Shown piece after piece: positions 9,205 through 18,564 of a stretch of DNA of 64,000 nucleotides. The stretch is taken from assembly GCF_002917105.1 (NCBI RefSeq), contig NZ_PQFZ01000008.1, positions 62,001 to 126,000 on the forward strand, in the 5' to 3' direction. Source of the stretch: Allobosea psychrotolerans (GTDB lineage Bacteria; Pseudomonadota; Alphaproteobacteria; Rhizobiales; Beijerinckiaceae). The translations under genes were made by a program, and so were the position numbers. A model generated the notes under the pieces. It was not told where the DNA came from. It saw only the letters and a list, made by a program, of their open reading frames with translations, and did no database searches. The first letter of the stretch is position 1, and each line of letters opens with the position of its first letter.

Positions 9205-9900
9205 TCAATTGCGGTTGGCGGTCTGCCCAAATAGAATTTTCTTACCTTCTTCGGTCACGGTCGGCCGTGCAGCGAGCGGTTCGCCCTTCGCATAAGCGCG
9301 AACGGTGCCTGGACGTTCGCGCACATTATCGAACCACCGGCGAAGGTTGGGGAATTCTTCGAGATTCTGCTGCTGGCGCTTCCACGGTACGATCCAAGGA
9401 TAACAGGCCATGTCCGCGATCGTGTAGTCGTCATTGGCGATGAAGGCGCGGCCCGCCAGCCTTCGATCGAGCACACCGTAAAGACGGTTGGTCTCGTTGA
9501 CGTAACGATTGATGGCATACGGAATCTTCTCAGGCGCGTAGACGCCGAAATGATGATTTTGTCCCGCCATCGGACCAAGCCCACCCATCTGCCAGAACAG
9601 CCATTCTGTTGCAGTTTTGCGACCGCGGAGGTCGGATGGAAGGAAGCGCCCGGTCTTCTCGGCCAGATAAAGCAGAATGGCTCCTGACTCGAAAACGGTG
9701 ATGGGATCACCGCCGTCGGCCGCCTGGCGATCAATGATTGCCGGCATCCGATTGTTGGGTGAGAATGCCAGAAAATCGGGCTTGAATTGGTCTCCGGCGC
9801 TGATGTCGACAGGGTGAATAGTGTAATCTAGCTCCGCCTCTTCGAGGAACATCGTAATCTTATGGCCATTCGGCGTCGGCCAATAGTATAGATCAATCAT
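9205..9900 (-). CDS. Glutathione S-transferase family protein (second of two)
   Basis: A 231-residue protein with an N-terminal thioredoxin-fold domain (MIDLYYWPTPNGHKITMFLEE; cis-proline in NNRMPAIID; glutathione-contacting VFESGAILLYLAEK) and an all-helical C-terminal domain ending near 'FPNLRRWFDNVRERPGTVRA'. This is the pattern of bacterial Nu/YghU/YfcG-like GSTs, which lack a canonical catalytic Ser/Tyr/Cys. The ATG at 9900 gives the usual N-terminus; 9909 is an alternative. It is the last gene of the exporter-GST-SDR-GST run controlled from the tetR intergenic region and is clearly homologous to the GST at 10768-11472. Confidence 0.88.
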   Translation of the reverse strand: MIDLYYWPTPNGHKITMFLEEAELDYTIHPVDISAGDQFKPDFLAFSPNNRMPAIIDRQAADGGDPITVFESGAILLYLAEKTGRFLPSDLRGRKTATEWLFWQMGGLGPMAGQNHHFGVYAPEKIPYAINRYVNETNRLYGVLDRRLAGRAFIANDDYTIADMACYPWIVPWKRQQQNLEEFPNLRRWFDNVRERPGTVRAYAKGEPLAARPTVTEEGKKILFGQTANRN

Positions 9901-9953
9901 GACGTGCATCCGATTTTGGGCTAACTTCCGGGGAAGAGACTATTTTGTATTAA

Positions 9954-10757
9954 TCAAAGCGCCGAATGATCTCTGACCGCTTCTTCGAGAGCTGATTTCA
10001 GACTCAAAAAGCGTTCGTCTATCCCTCGCGGGTCGTCGCGATTGAGCGCGATCATCGCTGCCCGCGCCTCGCCTCCGCGGATCATCTCAAGGGCGTCCAT
10101 TTCGATCGCTTCAACAATTGCTTCTGCAACTGCAGAGGCGGGCTCGCGTGCAAACCCGAGCTCTGGGCCTGCGCGGTTCGAAGCCATCATTGGGGTATCG
10201 GTTCCGCCAGGGTAGGCCGTCAGGACATGGATACCTTCACCCTTCAGCTCGCGCCGGAGTGACTCTCCGAAGCGAGAAAGCCCCGCCTTCACCCCGGCAT
10301 AAGTCGCATAGAAAGGGGCGCCGACAAGGGCGAGGCCGGAGGCGATATTGACAACCATGGCATCGCCGCTGGCGCGCAGCACAGGAAGCGCCGCCCTTGT
10401 CAAAAGAATTGGTGCGACGAGATCGACTGCGACCATCGCCAGTATGTCGGCCTCCGACGTGTCCTCGATCCGGCCGGCTCGAACACCCCCCGCATTGTTT
10501 ATGAGGATGTCCAGTCCGCCGAGCCTCTCGATCGAGTGTTCAAGCGTTGCTTCTCGCCCCTCTGCGGTGGCAACGTCCGCGGCGACGCCAAATATGGCAT
10601 CACCACCGGCCAGCGCTCTCAGGGCATCCGCCAACTTTTCGGGCTGACGACCAGTGACGACTAGCCGAGCTTCCTTTGCGTGGAGAGCACGCGCGGTAGC
10701 CAGCCCTATACCGCTCGAACCGCCTGTGATCAGGACGCGCTTACCTTCGATCTTCAT
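9954..10757 (-). CDS. Short-chain dehydrogenase/reductase
   Basis: A 267-residue classical SDR. The cofactor motif TGGSSGIG is at about residues 11-18, NNAG at about 87-90, the catalytic serine in VNIASG, and the YxxxK pair in ATYAGVKAG. The substrate is unknown; position between two GST genes suggests reduction of an electrophilic carbonyl or quinone. The gene begins 10 bases after the upstream GST gene stop and precedes the downstream GST by 53 bases, so it is almost surely in the same transcript. Confidence 0.9.
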   Translation of the reverse strand: MKIEGKRVLITGGSSGIGLATARALHAKEARLVVTGRQPEKLADALRALAGGDAIFGVAADVATAEGREATLEHSIERLGGLDILINNAGGVRAGRIEDTSEADILAMVAVDLVAPILLTRAALPVLRASGDAMVVNIASGLALVGAPFYATYAGVKAGLSRFGESLRRELKGEGIHVLTAYPGGTDTPMMASNRAGPELGFAREPASAVAEAIVEAIEMDALEMIRGGEARAAMIALNRDDPRGIDERFLSLKSALEEAVRDHSAL

Positions 10758-10767
10758 GGTCTCGCTC

Positions 10768-11472
10768 TCAAGCAGCAGGAGGGTAGTTGGAAGGAAAGAG
10801 TGCGCGCTTTGACTCTTCGTCGCTCACGGTTTTGAACTCGTGCTCCTTCCCGACTGCACGCGCGCGAGCGACTGCCGGACGGGCTTCGATGGCGTCGAAC
10901 CAGCGCTTGATATTGGGGAACGGCGCCAGGGGATTGTCAGCATTGGCAAGAACTCTCGGCGCGCGGCCTAGCCAACCCCATGCGGAGATGTCCGCAATTG
11001 TGAAATCCGTTCCTACAATGTGCTCTCGGCCAGCCAAATGCTCATCCAGCACCTTGTAGTGACGCTCAACCTCGCGCCGGTAGCGGTTGACGGCATAAGG
11101 CAGCTTCTCGGGGGCTGCGTGCTGGAAATGAACCGCCTGCCCTGAAAAGGGACCAACGCCTGAGGCGACGAACAGCAGCCATGAAAGGAGCTCCGCACGA
11201 TCCTCCGAGGCTCCGAGAAAGCGTCCCGTCTTTTCTGCGAGGTAGATGAGGATTGCGGTCGAGTCGAAGACCCGCGTCTCCTTTCCTCCCAGTCCCTCTG
11301 TATCGACGATGGCAGGCACTTTGCCGTTCGGGTTGATGGCACGAAAGCTGTCGGTGTGCTGCTCGCCCTTGCTCGTGTCGATCGGAATCGTCTCGTAAGG
11401 CAAGCCTGCCTCCTCGAGGAACAGCGCGATTTTCGCCGGGTTCGGTGTTGGGTGATAGTAGAAGCGGATCAT
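10768..11472 (-). CDS. Glutathione S-transferase family protein (first of two)
   Basis: A 234-residue GST with N-terminal motif 'MIRFYYHPTPNPAKIALFLE', cis-proline in NGKVPAIVD and the glutathione-binding VFDSTAILIYLAEKTG, then a helical C-terminal domain. The start at 11472 is fixed by AAGGAG seven bases upstream and by alignment with its neighbour; a longer in-frame extension runs into the upstream exporter gene. It begins 10 bases after the exporter stop, indicating translational coupling. The shared TPRPN/TPNGH N-terminus shows that the two GSTs arose by duplication. Confidence 0.9.
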   Translation of the reverse strand: MIRFYYHPTPNPAKIALFLEEAGLPYETIPIDTSKGEQHTDSFRAINPNGKVPAIVDTEGLGGKETRVFDSTAILIYLAEKTGRFLGASEDRAELLSWLLFVASGVGPFSGQAVHFQHAAPEKLPYAVNRYRREVERHYKVLDEHLAGREHIVGTDFTIADISAWGWLGRAPRVLANADNPLAPFPNIKRWFDAIEARPAVARARAVGKEHEFKTVSDEESKRALFPSNYPPAA

Positions 11473-11482
11473 TCGGTTCTCC

Positions 11483-12454
11483 TTAGATTGAAGGGGGCGC
11501 GTGTACGGCTGCAGCAGAGGCGGGCCTTGCAGACAGCAGAGCGCCAGCAACGATGACAAGGATGGCGGCTGCCTCTGCTGCAGTTGGGATCTCGCCGAGG
11601 ACGGGGATGGCGAGCCCGGATGCGACCGCCGGCAACAGCGCGATGATTGATGTTGCTGCAGCGGCGCCGAGTTGCTCGACTGAGCGGTTGAACGTGACGA
11701 TGGCGACGCCGCTCATCAGAATGCCCTGATAGGCGATCTGAAAAGCAATCTCGCTCGCCGACGCGAACCTGAAATGACTGAGGCCGAGAAGCAGGTAGGC
11801 AGGCACGAAAATGGCCGACGACCAAACGCAAATCACCGCGGCTGACTGTATCGCGGTGAGCCCGCTCTTACGGAAACGCAGAGTGTAGGAGGCCCACATC
11901 GCCGCAGCCACGACGAGTGCGAGGAGTCCGCCGATATTGGTCGACCCTCTAAGAGCTGCTCCAGATGCAACCAGGCCAGCCAACCCGATGCAGATGGTCG
12001 CGTATCCGAGCCATCGTCTCAGGCCCTGACTCTCACGCAGAAACAGCCATGCGAACAATCCAGCAAAAACGGGCATCAAAGTTGGGGCGATCGACGCAGC
12101 TTGAGCGGCCGATGTGAGTTGAAGCCCCAGAGCTACCAACAAGACAAACGGAGCGCCCCATAGAAGGGCAAACAGAAATCCTTCACGCCATGCGGCCGGA
12201 GGTAAACGAGACTTGTGGCGCAGCAGTACTGGCGCAAATAGCAGTGCTCCGACACCGAAACGTAAGGCCGTGATATCCCAGATCTGAAGGTTCCGGGTCA
12301 CGCTAAACCTGGTTACGACGAACCAACCGGAAAAGATCAACAGCGATGCGCAGGCCCAGATAAGCCCTTCGGCTCGTTTCCACGCCAGGCTTAGCTCGGG
12401 CGCGGCTGAAGCGAGTCGATCTGGTCGGCAGTTGGCGCTCGGTGCAGGCGTCAT
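11483..12454 (-). CDS. EamA/DMT-family transporter
   Basis: A 323-residue membrane protein with about ten transmembrane helices arranged as two EamA repeats, typical of the drug/metabolite transporter superfamily (paralogues export amino acids, metabolites or toxicants). The second repeat includes the conserved 'GAAAATSIIALLPAVASGLA' stretch before the last helices. ATG 12454 is chosen from alignment with family N-termini; the frame is open further upstream into the operator region. First gene of the operon with two GSTs and an SDR, hence likely exports a conjugate or the toxic compound itself (inference). Confidence 0.85.
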   Translation of the reverse strand: MTPAPSANCRPDRLASAAPELSLAWKRAEGLIWACASLLIFSGWFVVTRFSVTRNLQIWDITALRFGVGALLFAPVLLRHKSRLPPAAWREGFLFALLWGAPFVLLVALGLQLTSAAQAASIAPTLMPVFAGLFAWLFLRESQGLRRWLGYATICIGLAGLVASGAALRGSTNIGGLLALVVAAAMWASYTLRFRKSGLTAIQSAAVICVWSSAIFVPAYLLLGLSHFRFASASEIAFQIAYQGILMSGVAIVTFNRSVEQLGAAAATSIIALLPAVASGLAIPVLGEIPTAAEAAAILVIVAGALLSARPASAAAVHAPPSI

Positions 12455-12580
12455 GGCAATTTGTACATGTTGAAGATCGCCCGCATTCCATCTGAGTTTG
12501 CGGCAACGGCTTCTGTGAACCGTGGAATCAGGCCGTTGATGGGAATGGTTCGGATCAAGCGCAAAGGCCTTGTCGTTGCA

Positions 12581-12602
12581 TTTTATATCAGTCGATCTAA
12601 AA
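12581..12602. promoter_or_regulatory. 22-bp palindromic operator between tetR and the exporter/GST operon
   Basis: An inverted repeat with left half TTTTATATCAG and right half TCGATCTAAAA (8 of 11 positions symmetric). It lies in the only intergenic space between the divergent tetR-type gene and the exporter operon, the usual place for a TetR-family operator. The right half is repeated exactly at 13892-13902. Confidence 0.65.
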
Positions 12603-12661
12603 TGCACAAAGCAGGCGGTTATGGCAAGGTGTCTTGAATCGGCGAGTCAATGGAAGCTGGG

Positions 12662-13273
12662 ATGGCGAGACCAAGAGAGTTTGACGAAGCTGAGGCGCTC
12701 GATGCGGCGATCCAGTGCTTCTGGTCGCGCGGCTACGAGGCGACCTCGGTACGAGATCTTGCTGCAAGCATGGGAATCACGGGCGCCAGCCTTTACAACG
12801 CATTTGGCGACAAGCGGTCTTTGTACGAAAAAGCCCTGGCGCTGTACGTGGATACTAGCGTTGCCGATCGTATCTTGCGGTGCGAGGGCCAGGGGCCGCG
12901 CCAGGCGATCGAGGGCTTTTTTGCAGAGATATTGGAACGGTCGCTTGGAGATCCTCAGCGCCGAGGCTGCATGCTGGTTAATGCGGCACTCGACGTTTTG
13001 CCACAGGACCCTCGATTCCAAGGTATCGTCGCGGGCGTTCTGCGTCAGATTGAGAGCTTCTTTCTCCGGGCTGTCGAAGCCGGGCAAATTGAAGGGACAA
13101 TCACACGTTCAGTGCCAGCCACTGACGTCGCCCAACATCTTCTCGGCGTTCTGATGGGAGTTAGAGTGCTCGCGCGAGTACGCCCCGAACGGGCGCTACT
13201 TGAAGGTATAGTACGGACGGCGTTCACCATTTTTAACAGAACTGAAGATCGATCTGAACGCGTTGGCAGTTAG
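12662..13273 (+). CDS. TetR/AcrR-family repressor
   Basis: A 203-residue regulator with an N-terminal helix-turn-helix (RDLAASMGITGASLYNAFGDK, about residues 31-51) and a helical ligand-binding domain. Cys103 in RRGCMLVNA lies close to the position of the redox/electrophile-sensing Cys106 of NemR; a sensing role here is inference. The start at 12662 gives the usual MARPREF N-terminus, with GGAAG five bases upstream; ATG 12650 is the alternative. It is divergent from the DMT exporter-GST-SDR-GST operon with a palindrome between them, so it most likely represses that operon and itself. Confidence 0.88.
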   Translation: MARPREFDEAEALDAAIQCFWSRGYEATSVRDLAASMGITGASLYNAFGDKRSLYEKALALYVDTSVADRILRCEGQGPRQAIEGFFAEILERSLGDPQRRGCMLVNAALDVLPQDPRFQGIVAGVLRQIESFFLRAVEAGQIEGTITRSVPATDVAQHLLGVLMGVRVLARVRPERALLEGIVRTAFTIFNRTEDRSERVGS

Positions 13274-13880
13274 TCGAAATCGTGTCTCTTGGATCCTTCG
13301 CGATTGAAACGCTTGTGCTGCACCGACCGTTGTGTGCGGACAAACAGAAAGCAAAGGCAGGATTGTAGAACGCCGGGAGTTCCACGGCATTACAGCCATT
13401 TTGTTTTCGGAGTGATTCAATCAGGGTTGACCTCCGGAATCGCGACTGCAATCGCCAGCGCCTCAGCTCTAAGTGACGCTCACTTTTTGGCTTTTTGGCT
13501 TCGTTCATGCTGTTGGCATGGGTGGCCATGCTGCCAATTGTTATTCTTGCTGCCCCATTCATACGAAAACGAACCAACCTCCTTACACGCTAGGAGCACA
13601 TGTGAGCGTGCTTCCAGTGTCGTGGGTGGCTCAGCCCGGATGTGCGGGAACAGCCATCATGTCATGCCCGACGGGACGGAAGTCGTGGCTATACGCTTTT
13701 GGGCTGCGACGCTGAATGTTTTCGCAAACAATTGGCCTGTCGGGGGGCTGCAGTCCTTCGCTGCATAAGCGGCCCTGCGCTCGAACTGAGCCGCTTCAAG
13801 GAATCCAGGCGGCCCCGTCGTGCATCAAGGTCGTCCGCGATTTTTTCGAGGAATTGCCTTCGGCCTGCGGGATAAGGCTT
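13274..13880. other. Non-coding gap between tetR gene and chemoreceptor gene
   Basis: About 600 bases without a supported gene. Short open frames (for example 13473-13715) have no ribosome site or family resemblance. The right end leads into the operator at 13881-13902. Confidence 0.5.
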
Positions 13881-13902
13881 TTTTAAAACGATCGATCTAA
13901 AA
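13881..13902. promoter_or_regulatory. Second copy of the 22-bp palindrome, upstream of chemoreceptor gene
   Basis: Left half TTTTAAAACGA and right half TCGATCTAAAA, symmetric at 9 of 11 positions. The right half is identical over 11 bases to that of the palindrome at 12581-12602, and the two sites have the same length. It ends 13 bases before the chemoreceptor ATG at 13916, a position where a bound repressor would block initiation. Confidence 0.65.
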
Positions 13903-13915
13903 CGAGGAAATCCGA

Positions 13916-15892
13916 ATGTGCTCGGGTGACTGGGGCGTGTTCGCTGAACGTCGATCGAAAATTGGATATCAGATGTCCCTGTTGCGCCAACACCACTCGC
14001 TTAAGACGGAGATGCTGGCGCTGTTCGCCGTCATCCTCGGCATGGTTATCGCCGCGGGCGTCATCGTGCAGCGCAGCCACTCTCTATTGATAGCGGGAGC
14101 GCGCGATGCGGTTTGGGAAGCTTCAACACCGCCGTCGCAAGTCTTCAGCGTCGTAAATGGCCTGGGAGCCATCCGCGAGTATCTCGGCTTCGCGTTGCAT
14201 GGCGATGAATTCGACATCGCTGCCGTTCGAAAGTTCGAAGCCGATAGTAAGTCAATTTGGTCCGAGCTCGCGGCCCTGTCGGCTTTTTTTCCGCCTGCCG
14301 TCATGGCCGAGGTGGAAATCGCGACCAAGCGATTTGAATCCTATCACAGTTCGTATTCGAAGACTGCCGAACTGATAGCTGCCGGAAAATTGGACGCCGC
14401 ACGGGAAAATTACTACGGATCTGAGGCGAGAGCATTTAGAGAAATTGGCCCGCAGGCTACCAAGCTTCTAAGCGTGATGAGTGCCCGAATCATGCAGGAG
14501 AGCGACCGTCTGGAGGCGACCGCCGCTAGCAGTACAATCCAACTGATTACAATTGCCGCAGCAATGATCGGCTTGATGGTCGCGGGTGGCCTGATGGTTG
14601 TTGTTCGATTGTTGGGGCCGCTTGCTACATTAAATCGAGCAATCATTCGTTTGTCTCGAAATGAGTTTGGGCAAGAGGTTCCCGCCAACAGCGGGATCAA
14701 AGAAATTGCTGATATGGCTGCGTCGTTCAAGATACTGGAAGCTGCGCTCGTCGAGCGTCAGAACTTGGAGGTAGAGAATAAGCTGGCACGCCAAACTGAT
14801 GAGCAGCGATCAATGGCCATTGCTGCAGCGGCTCGCTCCGTCCAGGCCGTCGTTTCCAGCGCTTCACGAGGCGAGTTTGGAGACAGAGCCAAGGCGGCGG
14901 CCGGGTTAGGAGAGCTGTCCATGATCGTCGATGGCTTGAACCAGGTTTGCCAGAGCACAGGAGAATTCCTGGATGAACTCTACCGTTGTGCGACCGGTCT
15001 CGCGTCCGGAGATCTCAGCCAGCGATTCAATGCTGCGTTCGAGGGGCGGTACGCGACCGTCGCATGCGGCCTGGACGCGGCGATGCGTGATCTTGGCGCC
15101 ACGATTCAAGAAGCTAAGGCGACATCCGAGAAAACAGCCACGAGGGCGGGCGAAATCAAGCGTTTGGCGGAAGATATTGCCGAACGCTCGGAGAGCCAGG
15201 CTGTCACGATAGAGCAACTAAATTTGGCGGTAACGGCCTTCGCAAGCGGTGTAGCTGCTACCGCAGATGCCGCGCAGGGCCTGGTTGAAACAGCACAAAC
15301 TGCGTCTCACAGCGCGAGTGCTGGATCCCGGCTGGCTTCCGATGCTCTTGCAGCTATGGCCACGATAGAGGCCTCTTCACAGCGTGTTGGAGAGGTTGCC
15401 GGCGTAATCAACTCGATCGCTCTTCAGACGAATTTGCTAGCACTGAATGCGTCGGTCGAAGCTGCTCGTGCAGGCGAGCACGGCAAGGGATTTGCCGTGG
15501 TAGCGGCAGAGATCCGCCGTCTTGCGATCCAGGTTGCCGAGGCTTCGCGATCAGTGCGTGTTATGGCCGCCGACACGCAGGTGCAGGTAGGAGAGAGCAG
15601 CGATAAAGTACGACAGGCTGCGACAGCTCTTACGGGGATAGCCTCAATCGTTCAGTCGATGAACGGTGTCGTCATTGATATCGCAGACGCTGCAAATGAG
15701 CAGGCGAATGCGGTGAATCAAATTGGTAACTCCGTAAGAAGCCTTGACGAAATTAAGCAGAAAAATATGGCCTCTTCTGAGGCTAACGCCGCTGTTGCGA
15801 GTAATCTTCTGTCTTCGGCCACCGAATTGGCCGAAAAAATGCAGCGATTTTCTACGGGAGAATTTGCGATATCCGCCAATTTGACAGAATAG
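13916..15892 (+). CDS. Methyl-accepting chemotaxis protein
   Basis: A 658-residue chemoreceptor: transmembrane helix at about residues 33-53, a periplasmic four-helix-type sensor domain containing RDAVWEAS, a second transmembrane helix at about 202-225, two HAMP-like segments and a cytoplasmic signalling domain. The conserved hairpin tip is present ([20 protein letters not shown]). No C-terminal CheR-tethering pentapeptide is visible. ATG 13916 has GAGG eight bases upstream and is preferred; ATG 13973 (MSLLRQHH) is the alternative and lacks a ribosome site. A palindrome matching the tetR operator lies immediately upstream, so expression may be tied to the detoxification operon. Confidence 0.88.
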   Translation: MCSGDWGVFAERRSKIGYQMSLLRQHHSLKTEMLALFAVILGMVIAAGVIVQRSHSLLIAGARDAVWEASTPPSQVFSVVNGLGAIREYLGFALHGDEFDIAAVRKFEADSKSIWSELAALSAFFPPAVMAEVEIATKRFESYHSSYSKTAELIAAGKLDAARENYYGSEARAFREIGPQATKLLSVMSARIMQESDRLEATAASSTIQLITIAAAMIGLMVAGGLMVVVRLLGPLATLNRAIIRLSRNEFGQEVPANSGIKEIADMAASFKILEAALVERQNLEVENKLARQTDEQRSMAIAAAARSVQAVVSSASRGEFGDRAKAAAGLGELSMIVDGLNQVCQSTGEFLDELYRCATGLASGDLSQRFNAAFEGRYATVACGLDAAMRDLGATIQEAKATSEKTATRAGEIKRLAEDIAERSESQAVTIEQLNLAVTAFASGVAATADAAQGLVETAQTASHSASAGSRLASDALAAMATIEASSQRVGEVAGVINSIALQTNLLALNASVEAARAGEHGKGFAVVAAEIRRLAIQVAEASRSVRVMAADTQVQVGESSDKVRQAATALTGIASIVQSMNGVVIDIADAANEQANAVNQIGNSVRSLDEIKQKNMASSEANAAVASNLLSSATELAEKMQRFSTGEFAISANLTE

Positions 15893-16002
15893 GCGGTGTC
15901 GCCGGTTTGCATGGGCCCTTACGTTGATTGCCCTAGGGCGCGAGCTCATTAATCCAGCTTCAGCCGCGGAAACAGCTATGAATACCTCGCTGGAAAAGCT
16001 GG

Positions 16003-16860
16003 CTAGCCTCGCACCGCACTCCTGAATGCCGCCGAAAGCGCGGAGAGCGCATCGCGCGGCCGGCCGTCCTTGACTCTGGAGTGAAGCAGAACTGGCAAAC
16101 GAGGCAAATCAGGCAGCCCAAGCTTGGGGCCTACGTCAACCGCTCCAAATGGCAGCATTCGCGCGGCCAATGCCGCAACGCCGAGTCCTGCCGTGACAGC
16201 CGCGGCGACTGCCGTAACGCCGCCGCCGACGAAAATTTCGGTCCAGGATATGCCTGCCGCGTCGAGGAGCTGCCCGGCCATCACACGCACGCCGCAGGGT
16301 TCGGCAAGAGTGGCAAGCGGAAGTGGCTCGTCAGCGCGATGCTGCCAGCTGGGTGCTGCGAACCAGCCGAATTTTTCTTCGGTTAGAATTTCGCCGTCGC
16401 TCCGCCCAGCGTGCAGGCGGACGATCACCGTATCGAGCTCCCGCCGATCAAAGCTTTGAAGCAAGTCGCCCGATGATCCGATCCGGATTTCGATTAACAA
16501 TTGTGGATCTTGCGCGTTCATGCGCGCGATCAGCGCAGGGAGCTCCGGCCCAGCGACATGGTCGCTGATGCCGATGGTGAGGCGCTGCCGGGCCCCGGCA
16601 AATACGGTGAGCGCGCGATCGTGGACCTCCAAGAGCTCACGAGCGTGTTCCAGGAAGGCTGCGCCCTGCGCCGAGAGCTGGACGTACCGGGGCGTCCGTT
16701 CGACGAGCCGGCAGCCGAGCCTCTCTTCGAGCCGTTTTAGCTTCAAGCTGACCGCAGCCTGAGTTGTTCGCATAGCGTCAGCTGCGTGTGTGAAGCTGCC
16801 TAGCTCGGCGATGTGGATGAATGCCTGGACAGCATCCAAGTCGAGAGGTCGGTTGATCAT
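16003..16860 (-). CDS. LysR-family regulator (tautomerase-linked)
   Basis: A 285-residue LysR-type protein: N-terminal winged helix with 'FIHIAELGSFTHAADAMRTT' and 'AVSLKLKRLEERLGCRLVER' (about residues 11-53), followed by a periplasmic-binding-protein-like effector domain. It is transcribed divergently from the tautomerase gene, with 93 bases between the starts that contain ATCACTGATATCAATT, a plausible LysR site. By the usual logic of the family it would activate the tautomerase gene and repress itself in response to a substrate-derived ligand. Confidence 0.9.
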   Translation of the reverse strand: MINRPLDLDAVQAFIHIAELGSFTHAADAMRTTQAAVSLKLKRLEERLGCRLVERTPRYVQLSAQGAAFLEHARELLEVHDRALTVFAGARQRLTIGISDHVAGPELPALIARMNAQDPQLLIEIRIGSSGDLLQSFDRRELDTVIVRLHAGRSDGEILTEEKFGWFAAPSWQHRADEPLPLATLAEPCGVRVMAGQLLDAAGISWTEIFVGGGVTAVAAAVTAGLGVAALAARMLPFGAVDVGPKLGLPDLPRLPVLLHSRVKDGRPRDALSALSAAFRSAVRG

Positions 16861-16953
16861 TTCCGGGCCTTATCACTGATATCAATTTCCATAGCGTATC
16901 AAAATATCGCTCAGGATGTAATGTTAATCCACCTGGAACAGAAAGGATCCGCA

Positions 16954-17334
16954 ATGCCACTCGTACATATCTCAATGCGCACAGGAAAATCGGAGTCTTA
17001 TCGGCAATCGATATTTGACAACATCTACCGCGCCATGCATGAAACGTTCAGCGTTCCGGAAGATGACCAGTTCATGACCATTAGCGAGCATGACGTTGCC
17101 ACTTTTCGCTACGGAAGATCATATCTTGGCATCGCCCGGAGCGACGATTTGGTGTACATCCAGATCACAGCGAACAACACACGCACAGTGGAACAGAAGA
17201 AGGCGCTTTTCCATCGGATCGCGGAGCTGCTGGGCAAGAGCCCTGGAATCCGACCTGAAGACGTGTTCGTGAGCCTCGTCGAGGTCGTGAAAGAGAACTG
17301 GTCACTTGGCAACGGCCTCGCGCAGTACGCTTGA
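16954..17334 (+). CDS. Tautomerase-superfamily protein
   Basis: A 126-residue protein beginning MPLVHISM. After removal of methionine the N-terminal proline would be the catalytic base, as in the 4-oxalocrotonate tautomerase superfamily. The length is about twice that of 4-OT subunits and matches the malonate semialdehyde decarboxylase/cis-CaaD-like group. The start at 16954 is fixed by Pro2 and by AAAGGA upstream; the frame remains open further upstream but without a ribosome site. Divergent LysR control suggests a role in breakdown of an unsaturated or halogenated acid, which the sequence does not identify. Confidence 0.88.
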   Translation: MPLVHISMRTGKSESYRQSIFDNIYRAMHETFSVPEDDQFMTISEHDVATFRYGRSYLGIARSDDLVYIQITANNTRTVEQKKALFHRIAELLGKSPGIRPEDVFVSLVEVVKENWSLGNGLAQYA

Positions 17335-17785
17335 GAAGACCTGACTGAGCACCATGGTCAGCGAGAGAACAGGTTCTGAAAATCTCTGCAGCAAGAATAG
17401 GTGGATTCCTGACTGAGCGCAGCATGACGGCTGTGATCAGGAGCGGGCACGCCCGAACCGCTGTGTGATCTTCGAGTTGACGCTGGGGCCAGCGGCGCAA
17501 AATGCGAGAACTCGTCGACGGAGCTGGCAAAGCACGTCCACGTTCATGCGAATCCGATTGTGCAATGGTTTGGACGGCCAACGAAGAGTGCGCGGGCGAC
17601 TTGGGTTCCAAGGCGGAGTCGGAGGCGGCCGCGCCTGCGGCGTCGCATGCCAAGTTCAAGGAACTGGGCCAAGCCGGGGAGTGGATTGCTGACCGGTTCG
17701 CTCGCAAAGGCCAGCCTTCTGGGATGTAAGGCAAAGATTGGGTCGCCTTCATGGCTTATTGCTTAGGCGGTGGGCTTGGGATGGC
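17335..17785. other. Gap without a recognisable gene
   Basis: Two overlapping plus-strand open frames (17465-17692 and 17502-17729) fall here. Their products resemble no family I know and neither has a ribosome site. Nothing else is visible. Confidence 0.4.
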
Positions 17786-18310
17786 TCAATCGTCGTTCAA
17801 CTCGTCCCGTGCGGCGCCACGATAATCGGTGAAGCAGTGGCCTCCGGTGCAGATGATCTGGATGACTTTGGGCGGCTTGCCGGCGCATTCGGCTTCGTAG
17901 AGCAAGGCTCTGCCAATCGGCGGCAGCGCCTTGAGCTTCGCATTCACACACCTCGCATCAAAGAGGGCGCGCTGCAGATCACCGTCGTCGGCACGAGCGT
18001 GGTCGGTAAGTAGTGCCAAGATTGTCGAAACAGCGGCGGTTCCGACTGCGATATACGGGATCTTTACTGCGCTCGATAGGCGCGTGATTGCTCTGTCTCG
18101 TGCTGCTTCGCATTCGACGTCGAGCGCCGAGAATTTCGCTGGCACCCCGTCGTGACCAACGATTTCCTGGGCATCGTCATCGCATAGGATTCCGTCTTGC
18201 CCGTGATGAATCTGATCGCCCGTGACGGCGATGATGTCGACTGCCAGAAAATAGGCAAGTACAAGCGACGCGATGACAATCGGAAAGCTGATCATTCTAT
18301 ATATTGTCAC
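17786..18310 (-). CDS. Hypothetical membrane-anchored protein
   Basis: A 174-residue protein if begun at GTG 18310 (VTIYRMISF); ATG 18295 is close behind and TTG 18454 gives a longer version. A hydrophobic helix follows at once (ISFPIVIASLVLAYFLAV), and a second hydrophobic stretch is near the middle (IPYIAVGTAAVSTILALL). The C-terminal half has four cysteines (DARCVN, EAECAG, IICTGGHC) and the end FTDYRGAARDELNDD. I do not recognise the family. The cysteines could form disulfides or bind metal. It lies between the tautomerase region and a hydrolase terminator with no evident partner. Confidence 0.5.
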   Translation of the reverse strand: MTIYRMISFPIVIASLVLAYFLAVDIIAVTGDQIHHGQDGILCDDDAQEIVGHDGVPAKFSALDVECEAARDRAITRLSSAVKIPYIAVGTAAVSTILALLTDHARADDGDLQRALFDARCVNAKLKALPPIGRALLYEAECAGKPPKVIQIICTGGHCFTDYRGAARDELNDD

Positions 18311-18482
18311 CTTGTCTTCGGAGGGCGGCGCCGGTTCTTCGCCTTGGTATTGTGAAGTAGTGGACTCTTTGAAGATGTGGCAGCTGATGCTCAGGGGATT
18401 TCTTACTGGCGTTCTTCGCCAAGCTGCATCGAGCAGGCGGTCACAAAGCGTCAACAGCTTAAGTGATCTGGTCGCGTTTAGA

Positions 18483-18524
18483 CGATAGTGGCCGGAGCAA
18501 GGGGGGCTCTGCTCCGGCCTATCG
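18483..18524 (-). terminator. Hairpin downstream of the first Tat-type hydrolase gene
   Basis: GGCCGGAGCA pairs with TGCTCCGGCC over 10 bp, extended by CGATA/TATCG after a small bulge; the loop is purine-rich. It lies about 40 bases past the stop of the minus-strand hydrolase gene. No T-tract follows, so it may act as an mRNA-stabilising or weak terminator hairpin. Confidence 0.5.
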
Positions 18525-18564
18525 TATCGTCAGGTCACGCTCTTAACCCGACGATACAACTCAA

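Noticed and set aside
13473..13715. Small cysteine-containing frame between tetR and chemoreceptor genes
   Set aside because: No ribosome site, odd composition, and a competing overlapping frame; no evidence it is translated.
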